64,000 nucleotides of DNA, from the NCBI RefSeq assembly GCF_937616625.2, contig NC_065570.1:11666001-11730000 (forward strand), given 5' to 3'. Positions 56,018-64,000 of the stretch are shown here, one piece after another. How positions within the stretch are numbered: the stretch's first letter is position 1; every line of letters starts with the position of its first letter. The DNA is from Mercurialis annua. Lineage: Eukaryota > Streptophyta > Magnoliopsida > Malpighiales > Euphorbiaceae. The notes below the pieces were generated by a model that searched no databases, had not been told where the DNA came from, and saw only the letters and a program-made list of their open reading frames with translations. The position numbers and the translations under genes are program-made.

Positions 56018-58240
56018 ATGAATCTTTCTACTTTTATCATCAACTTCATAATCGTTTCATTTATTTCAAATACTTATGGGGCAGATCTTACATCTTGTAA
56101 ACTTGATGCTATATATCAATTTGGCGATTCGTTATCAGATACTGGAAACTCAATAGTAGAAGTTCCTCAAGCTTATCATGCTCGATTACCTTATGGTGAA
56201 ACAATTGGTAAAGCAACTGGAAGACCTTCAGATGGATTGCTAATGATCGACTATACAGGTAATTTTTAAGTGAATCATGTTCGTCACGTGTATATATGAA
56301 TTTATTATGGGACAACATGTCGAGTTGTTTAAAATATTCAATCAATAAAGAGAACTTAATTTTTATTACAACCCATTAATTAATGAGACATGATTGGCTA
56401 TTTCATCTAATTATTTATTTGTCATACTATTAATAAAAAATTAATATTCTTACGTATGAATTAGATTCACCTAACATTTTTATTAACTCTTCCTTTTAAT
56501 AAGTAAACTTTATTAATTAGAATTTGTAATTACAAAAATTCAGTTTACACAAAAGATTTGTTTGCTTGTTTTTAAATTTATGCTATTTTTAAATTTATAT
56601 AGAGGGAATTATATGAAATATTTTCCAAAAATGTGCAGCACAATCAGCCGGTCTTCCTTTGCTTGAACCATATGAAAATCCAAATTCAACATTCAGTCAT
56701 GGGGCAGATTTTTCAGTGGCTGGTGTCACAGCTTTATCAAAAGAAACTCTAATGAAATTAAATCTTAGTCTTGGTTTTTCCAATACTTCGCTTGAAGTAC
56801 AAATTGAATCCATGAAAAAACTTCTCTCAACCATATGTAACAACGCCAGAGGTAATATACTAATGTATATTTATACTTATACAAGTACTATTATATATTA
56901 TCATTTACACAATAATTTATGTATAATTTGGTATTTGAATAGATTGTCAAGAGAAATTGAAATCTTCCCTTTTTATTGTGGGAATTGGAGGAAATGACTA
57001 TGGTCGTGCATTTCAGAGAGGTGACAGCGTTTATGAAGTAAATAAAACAATCGTACCTTTAGTTGTGGCAGCCATTGAAGATTCTATTCAAGTAAGTCTA
57101 TCTTTAATTACTCACATGAACATGTATTACTTGTTTTATTAAAATATACTATCAGAAAGTTATTTTTAGCAACACATAATTCATATTTAATGACAAATTT
57201 AAATATTTTAAGAAAAATATATATATTGTTGCCATCTGAGACAATTAGCAACATAAACTTAGTGAAAGATTTAGGGATGAATTTTTATTTTTTTTAGTCT
57301 ATGGCTAATTGAACACCATTTTATTAGTCGTTTTTTTTTAACGGAAATTTTATTAGTCGTTGAATTTGTTGAATATGAGGCTTTAATGTTTTAATACAAT
57401 ATCTCTTTTATTAGTTAAATATGTTAAGATTATATATATGCTCTATCATGTTATATATACTAATTTTTTTTATTATTCTTAATTTATTACAGAAAATAAT
57501 TAATTTTGGTGCTCGTCGAATCATTGTTACCGGATCCTACCCAATAGGTTGCTCGCCAGCGTACTTGACAATGTTTTCAAATACTTCTACCACTAAAGAT
57601 TCATTTGGATGTTTGAAGGATTATAATGATATATTTTTTAATCATGGCGTTGGTCTTAAAATAGCTGTCGAGAAAGCGACAAAAGCAAATCCAAATGTAA
57701 CCATTGTTTTCAGTGATCTATATAATGCATTACTTTCGGTCATCAAAGATCGTTCAACTCTTGGTGAGTAATTATTTTAAATTATGCATAACAAACTATG
57801 AAAAACACGTTCATAAATATGCATAAGAGTGGAACTTAAAACATAGTGAGTGGTCACTCTCTTATCTGCTATAATGATATATTTTGACTATCTCATAATA
57901 TTTTAAATTTTCAATGACTAGCCGCTTTCCACCTCAATCGCCCCCTCTTTATTTTCTAAGTCCACTACTGATTATGCATATGATTTTTACTTAAATTAAA
58001 ACTTCTTTATTATATGCAGGATTAACTTCATATCAAAATGCTTGTTGTGGCACTGGAGGTAAATATAATGTTACTCTAGGCCAACTTGATAAGATGTGTG
58101 GAGCTAAAGATATACCAGTTTGTCCGAATCCTAAAGAATATTTATTTTGGGATGAATGGCATTTTACTCATCAAGCTAACAAGGCTTTATTTGATTTTCT
58201 TTTAACGGAGATGTTGCCTAAACTTCAGTGTACTAGTTGA
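56018..58240 (+). CDS. GDSL esterase/lipase, five exons, about 364 residues
   Basis: A secreted serine ester hydrolase of the plant GDSL (SGNH) family. Exons are 56018-56258, 56639-56851, 56943-57091, 57493-57763 and 58020-58240, with GT-AG ends and consistent phases (1095 nt). A signal peptide of about 21 residues (STFIINFIIVSFISNTYG) leads. Block I is FGDSLSDTGN with nucleophile Ser38. Block III is GIGGNDY with Asn169. Block V is WDEWHF with Asp336 and His339. An Asn-rich middle (NPNSTF, NLSLGFSNTS) offers N-glycosylation sites. The length is normal and no defects were seen. Wording resembles the acetylajmalan-esterase-like clade, but the substrate cannot be inferred. Confidence 0.94.
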
Positions 58241-60335
58241 TAAATACATATCAATCTCTTATAGTATACATGTTTGTTACTTGTTTATATTAAGAAAATG
58301 TGTAATTTAATTTAATGATTATTCAATTTTAATGCATATTATCAAATTTCTACCTTAATTTATATTTTAATGAGAATTCTAATTTCATTAACTCACAATT
58401 CAACTTAGAAATTATGACTCGCGCTAAAAATGATGCATAAATTTACAGTTATAATAAAACTCATAAGAAGTTGAAACAAGCAAACATTAAAATATGAAAA
58501 AAAAATTCCATAATTCTTCCTTAATAATTTCTTGCAATTAAATTTGGCTCTAATAAATCAGAAAACGCTAGCAAGAATATGTGTACATTATCTTAGCGTA
58601 TAAATGATTGATAATACTAAAATCAGAAAAACGATAATACAATATACAATTACATTTAAAATAAGATAATCAATAATCGAGAAATAATAAACAAGACTGA
58701 ACATCAACTCTCAGCTCAGTGCCAAGTAAGTAGATTTTGAAAATAAATCGGCAATACTTGTTTGACAGTCCTTTTCTAAGCCCAAAATATGTAGCTTCTC
58801 ACTAATTAACAGTCTTGAATTTTATAATCACAATCTTAGTCATTAAGTCCTATAGATTTGCAACATCATACGGTTTTTTATCGTGACTTTCTTTTGTTAA
58901 CTAGATCTTTAATGTTTGGTTCATCTAAATTGGCAAAGTTTTTCCAACTATGAGAACCAACAGCCATAAACTCTATTGAATATTTTTTCAATTGAAGAAT
59001 TTTACATATGGGAGCTATTAGAACAGAATAAAGTATATACTAGATATGAGTTTGATTATTACTTAGAGTTGAGATTTGATAATTACAAAATAAAATAAAG
59101 TTATATATATATTATAAAAATGAAAACGGTAATAGATATCCGAATATAGATTTGATTTGATTGGAGTAGCAAAACCAAACTTAAAAGGTGCGTAAAAAGT
59201 ATTCAAATAACCTTGCTCAGAATCCAATTTGTGTAAATTTTGAGTTGTGTAACGATGAGTATAAATGATGAAATGTACGAATGGTAGCAGGAAAATGAAC
59301 ACAGTTTGAAGCGTACGGATATCGGTTTTGATATGAGCAAGAAGCTGAGTGTTTCGAGTCAAGAATAATCCATGAAATCACATATCGAAGAGCTGCTTAA
59401 TTCAGTGTGCGATGCACACGACATTTATTGTGTGTGCAATCGCACACTCCTGACGACTTAAAAAAGGAAAAAAATTAGTTGATTAAATTTGATGATAAAT
59501 AAAACCAGCTTAATGAGAATCATTACTCACCATTTTCACCTTCTTTAAAAACTCCTAAACATCAAACAAGTGGTTTTTCATGAAAAAGAGGATAAAATAA
59601 TGCAAAATATGAAGTGAGTCGTTGAGGTTGATGAAAAACTTTAAAGTGATAAGAATTTGCATTTGTTTTTTTACCCTTTTTAGAGATTGAATCAACTATT
59701 AGTCGAGGTAAATACATTTTTGAGATTATAATTAGTGATTGGTGTGTGAATTAATGAACAATGTTTTGAAAAATGAAGTTGATATTATGGAATATCTCGT
59801 ACTTTTTAAAGTATTAAGTATTTCCACGTATCCTAATTGTGATAATTAAAATCGAGTAAGCTCAAATTAAGTAAAAATATTAAGGAATAGGACCGAAGTA
59901 GATTTATTTTAATTATCGCGAAATGATAATTAAATTTGGAAAAGTTTATTCATGAAAGTAAATACAGGCGGGACTAAGAAAAAGATTATAAATTAAAATT
60001 AAATAATAAATAAGTCCTGGGGGAATATTTTTAAGGTTAATATTCGCGATATAATATTAAAAAGCTATCGTCAAAGTTTTATAAAATTTGGACATAGTTT
60101 ATCTTATTAAGTAGGACTGAGCGAGACCTCAAATATCGATAAGAATTAATAAAATTATAAGTTTCGTGCAAATAAAAGTTATATTTTTATTCGTTTTAAA
60201 TTTTATAGAATTTATGGGTAAAGTCTCGTAAAATTTGAATTTGGTTTCCGTAATTGTTACAAACGAATAATAAAGAAATTGGATTAAAGTGCAAGATTGA
60301 GTTAGGAGCTTAATTGGACTTTTTGCCAATTATAT
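58241..60335. other. GDSL gene 3' flank and AT-rich DNA, no gene
   Basis: No coding signal or defined transposon was seen. A small inverted repeat TGTGCGATGCACACGAC / GTGTGTGCAATCGCACA lies near 59408-59448. Confidence 0.45.
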
Positions 60336-60570
60336 ATGTTACTCCTTTCCTATGTGGAATGTCCATGTCATTTTTCACGTGGCCGAAAAGGAGCAAATAT
60401 ATCGCTATGGTATAAGGCAAGAGCAAGTAGGGCCTCTATGAATTTTTTATCTCAATTAAGCCTCAAACATTTCAAAATAAGCCTATCAAAACTCCTCTAT
60501 CTAACAGCGTTAACGAAACGTTATGTGTCGTTACTCCCTACCTACGTGGAATGTCCATATCATTTAATAT
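60336..60570. repeat. Direct repeat about 190 bp apart
   Basis: TACTCCTTTCCTATGTGGAA then TGTCCATGTCATTT at 60340, and TACTCCCTACCTACGTGGAA then TGTCCATATCATTT at 60532, are diverged copies in the same orientation. Confidence 0.65.
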
Positions 60571-61329
60571 CTCGGATAAAATTCTCACGTGTCCTCATTT
60601 TTAAAATTCAAAAATCATTTGATTTTTGAAATAAAATTTTAGGGGCTTTTCAGGCTTTTTTCGTTTTGTATTTTTCCCTAAATCAACCCATTCAAATTTT
60701 GTCAATTTAATCTTATGAGAGGAGCAGGGTTCGGAGGCCACTCGCCCAGACTTTATGGGTGACTTTGGATCTGATTAGGTTTAAAAATAAATGGGCTCGC
60801 CACCTAGTTAAGTTAGGAAATGCCCTTTTTACCAACTGAGTAGATCTCTCACGCTTATGGGTGAGACTACCTTACATCAGACCAAAATACCGTGTTCGTG
60901 TACATTACTAAAAATCTTGTGCTTGGCTTATATAATGCTTCAAATATTTATGTGACATATCCGATTTTCTCATCTTAACACTCATGCTTTCCACAGGATA
61001 CAATAATAGAAATGTAAACACGTCTGAAAGTTGTATGCAAGTTAGACGCCCAAATGTATGTACTGCATGTGAGACATGTAGCATGTATTCCTAAACAATC
61101 ATCTAATCCTGATGGTTTCTATCATGTATCAGACAGTGGTAGGTTTTTACCATTCTGCATCAACAAAACCTAAACCGGATGTATATGTGAAGCTTATTTC
61201 ATTAATTCATCGTGAATGACTATCCAACCACTAATTACATTTTCATGGCAATCCTATGATTCCTAAGTGATTTGCTGAACTTGTTGGATTTAACTAAGTT
61301 AACGTGATTAAGTTCATTAGCCTGTTAAT
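60571..61329. other. Intergenic DNA, no gene seen
   Basis: It is somewhat less AT-rich at 60715-60900, but no frame shows a known domain. Confidence 0.4.
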
Positions 61330-61735
61330 ATTGGATCTGGACATGCATTGAAAGGCGTATAAACAATATAAACATACACACGCTGTAGACACCTATTTTT
61401 CGGACGAGTAAAAAGTGATAACGGATTGAAGCGTCTAATGATGATTTCCAGAGGAAAATTTCCGGGTGACGAGCTTGTAGTCCGCTTGTTGGATTCAAGC
61501 TGGTGCGCAGTTGCAAACTTGAAGAACTGAAACGTAATTAGCTACAAATAGCCTATAAAAAACCAAAGAGATTGTGATCTAAGTCTAATAAATTGGACTA
61601 CTTGCAATATCTTATAAATTTATAGTCCAATTTGCAAGTTTGAGGGACAAAATGGACCATACTCAAACCTTAAGGTCCCAGAATTCATTTTTGATACTTT
61701 TGGGCATCAAAATGAGCTTTCAGTGCCCTTCTGCT
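61330..61735 (-). repeat. Dispersed repeat (copy 3 of 3, reversed)
   Basis: The reverse complement matches 2365-2725 and 27755-28110. Blocks as read on + are 'GTAGACACCTATTTTTCGGA', 'AATGATGATTTCC', 'GTGACGAGCTTGTAGTCCGC', 'GTCTAATAAATTGGACTA' and 'TATAAATTTATAGTCCAA'. Confidence 0.65.
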
Positions 61736-62292
61736 TAGCACGTAAGAATTAACACGAATTTAATTAATTAAATCCTAATAATAATAGTAAAAGCTAATCC
61801 TAATCCTAAAACTCTATCACTCCACACATTTCCACCATCCCTGTACATCTCTAACTCTGACTAACAAAATCCTAAAGTAACTTAGTCTCTAGCTAGCACC
61901 CCCCCCTAACCTAACCTCTATATTTGGTTGTGGAGTTTATATTGATAAAAATACTTTTTCTCTTGTAATTAAGACTTGTAATAGACGAAACAATTTGAGA
62001 TTTTGTATGATGGTTCATAATATAATATTGTTTATAAATTTTGACACCGATGAGTTATCATGAACGAAGAATAAGATATTGTACCGAAGTTTCATAATTT
62101 AAAAAAAAACTATAAATAAAAAAAATAGAGTAACTAAAAAGCAATTAGTTAGCAATTGCAAAAAAACCAATGGATAACCATAAAGCAACTAATAAAAAAT
62201 CAAAACAAAAGCAATTAAAAAGCAACTAATGAGCATGGCTGAAAGGTGGGAAAATCAATACGCACCAAATAGGACTGTTTTGCTTCGGTCGT
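61736..62292. other. AT-rich DNA, no gene seen
   Basis: No coding or transposon-end signal was seen. Confidence 0.4.
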
Positions 62293-63574
62293 TTGGCTAG
62301 TACTCTATTTAACATGTCGAGGGTTTGTGACAGTGCTTCAATGCATGCTCTGATGGAGAGGTTGATGTATACCACTCACACCTTTCATTTTCCAGTAGGG
62401 GAGATGAGTGTGACTCCGTTGGACTTCTCGCTTATTATTGGGATAGCTTTTGGTGGTCAACCGGTGCCATTTGATAGTGGTTCGGTGATCTATGATTGAC
62501 GAAATGAGTACATCTTTGAGATGTTAGGCTTTGTACCGCAAGTCAAGGGGCGTACGAGGATGGACACAAGGTTGATCAAATTACTCAAATATTTCTGTTT
62601 TATTTGTTGGGCACCACGATTTTCTGCAATTTGTCTTTGACTCTTCCTCTTTGTGTATTACCGGTGGTTAAGGATCTTGATCAGATTGCGTCCTATGATT
62701 GAGGGTCATCTGCCCTCGCCTATTTGTATGGTAGCATGGACCTGGTTGTCCATAGGGGGTCTCGCCTTTATGGGATGTGGCATGTTGTGCATATAAGTTC
62801 TTTATCTGACCCCATATCTTTATGCCTCTTGTCTTTACTGATTTTCTGATTTGATTATGTGTTCCCCGTTTCCAGATTTGGGCTATCTAGACTAGTATTA
62901 TAACCGGATTTTATGACCTGCCGGCACCGGGCATTCCTCTGCTGCGATTCTGGGACATCTCTCGTACTTTGACTCAGTGTTAAAGAGCTGAATGCATAGA
63001 CTAGCTGAACTACCTAGCATGGATCGATGTACGTAACAAACATATTAGTGTATAAGTTGTGTTCGAATTGCAATGCGTATTTATAGCAATTTTTCGGTGC
63101 ACGCATCTTGGAACACTCCTCCAGGGGGAACACTGGCCTCGTTGACTTCAGGGAGCTATTAGTAAGTCTGGCATGCGCTATCTGATGCATGGTCCGAACT
63201 TTCGGTCTTGGTTTCTAGGAGAGCATGTGCTCCACTAGTAGGTTGGCTGACGTGCGTATGCTCATGCTCTATTCTAGTGTGTATGCAAATATGCAACTTG
63301 TGTTTTGACTGCTCTTTGGGCTTTCTTGCAGTATCACATCGAGGAGCTGGAGGATTGCTTGCGGCGGGCTGATGGTGGAGCTGACGACTTCCCCCCTGGA
63401 TGCGCTGGTAGTAGAGCTGGTAACTTATTGGTCGGTGGGTGCGGTCTTGGAGATTCTAGTGGTCATGGAGACTTTGCTTCTTCTTCCAATGGTACGCAAG
63501 TTAGGCGCGATGATGATATGCTTTTAGGGAGCGATGATGGCGATACAGAATTGTTAGTAAGACTAGGATTCTGA
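62293..63574 (+). pseudogene. Plant mobile domain (PMD) transposon-type gene relic
   Basis: HALMERLMYTTHTFHFPVGE leads into MSVTPLDFSLIIG and FGGQPVPFDSG, the N-terminal part of the PMD (PF10536). After an in-frame TGA the sequence continues NEYIFEMLGF and, near 62675-62780, QIASYD-stop-GSSALAYLYGSMDLV with HRGSRLYGMWH. In that family signature a Trp codon has become TGA. A separate open tail at 63305-63574 has a coiled-coil-like start (YHIEELEDCLRR) and a Gly/Asp-rich end. With at least two stops and frame changes it is a relic, although introns could explain some frame changes. Confidence 0.78.
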
Positions 63575-64000
63575 CGAGTAGTTATTACTCTTTGTATTCG
63601 TTTGATGTTCCGAATAATGTCCTATATTGTATGCCATAGCACTGTATAGTATGTCTTGATGTATCGCATGTTGGCCTTTTACTGTTATAATATTGCACTC
63701 TGTATGTCCCATTTGTGTTTCTGATTTTGTAAAAAGTGGCTTGATTCTTCGTCTTTTGCTAGAATCGGTTTAGTCTCTTCTAGACTAGGAACCCGTTGTC
63801 TCGTACTGTCTGAACGGTAGGGGTCTTATGTCCCCTACTGTTTGAGTGAGGAAGTCATGATGCCCCTATATTGCCCGGTTGGTAAGAACTTTGATGCCTC
63901 ATGTTATCTAGATTGCAGTCTTCGGATAGCGGAGACAAGTTGCCTATTATGGATGGTGGAGCCCAGATGCCCCCCTGTGTTATCTGTCTGACGAGGACTT
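63575..64000 (+). other. Downstream part of the PMD element or its flank
   Basis: No coding frame is recognised. Composition stays like the preceding relic, so the element probably continues past the window edge. Confidence 0.4.

Overview
The window is nuclear DNA from a flowering plant, most likely a eudicot. The evidence is the AT-rich base composition, GT-AG introns, plant-specific protein families (a GDSL esterase, a plant protein 1589 family member, plant mobile domain remnants) and dense plant-type transposable elements. I see no bacterial, organellar or viral genome segment, no tRNA or rRNA gene and no CRISPR array. I do not name a species.

Four host genes are supported. (1) The 3' end of a 5-oxoprolinase gene (OXP1, + strand, 2-487) enters from the left edge. 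(2) A complete 12-exon LAMMER-type protein kinase of the AFC2 class (+, 8401-12599) encodes about 445 residues. (3) A small three-exon gene on the minus strand (45547-46338) encodes an 83-residue 'plant protein 1589' (PF09713) protein; it appears only after splicing. (4) A five-exon GDSL esterase/lipase (+, 56018-58240) encodes about 364 residues. They show no functional linkage and look like isolated genes in a repeat sea.

The rest is mostly mobile DNA, much of it nested. The largest element is a 9.29-kb LTR retrotransposon (28756-38042) with 2.42-kb LTRs, a perfect ACATG target duplication, an initiator-Met primer site and a polypurine tract. It carries only a broken gag-like reading frame and no pol, so it is a non-autonomous (LARD-type) element. 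It lies inside an older repeat, next to an antisense gypsy pol relic. At least five other LTR ends of a related group (ending near 3996, 25869 and 54572 on +, and starting at 50471 on -) share recognisable blocks. A 1432-bp solo LTR with a TTTGG duplication lies at 18599-20030.

Mutator-like (MULE) miniature elements with 9-bp target duplications are common: 1349-2353, 10100-10270 (in an AFC2 intron), a triple nest at 14136-15401, the abutting 15414-18335 element with another nested inside, 20543-21630 with a nested 20862-21611, 22734-23043 and 52055-52432. Two hAT-type elements with 8-bp duplications lie at 23219-23824 and 49536-50110, the second at the end of a LINE relic. Other coding relics are a gypsy pol (3997-6437), LINE or RNase H pieces (13877-13993, 48483-49535, 54770-55069) and plant mobile domain pieces (25870-26165, 62293-63574).

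I found no convincing new multi-gene system. The most notable signals are the gag-only retrotransposon with hairpin arrays in both LTRs, the datable nests of MULE elements, and the palindromic arrays inside one MULE family.
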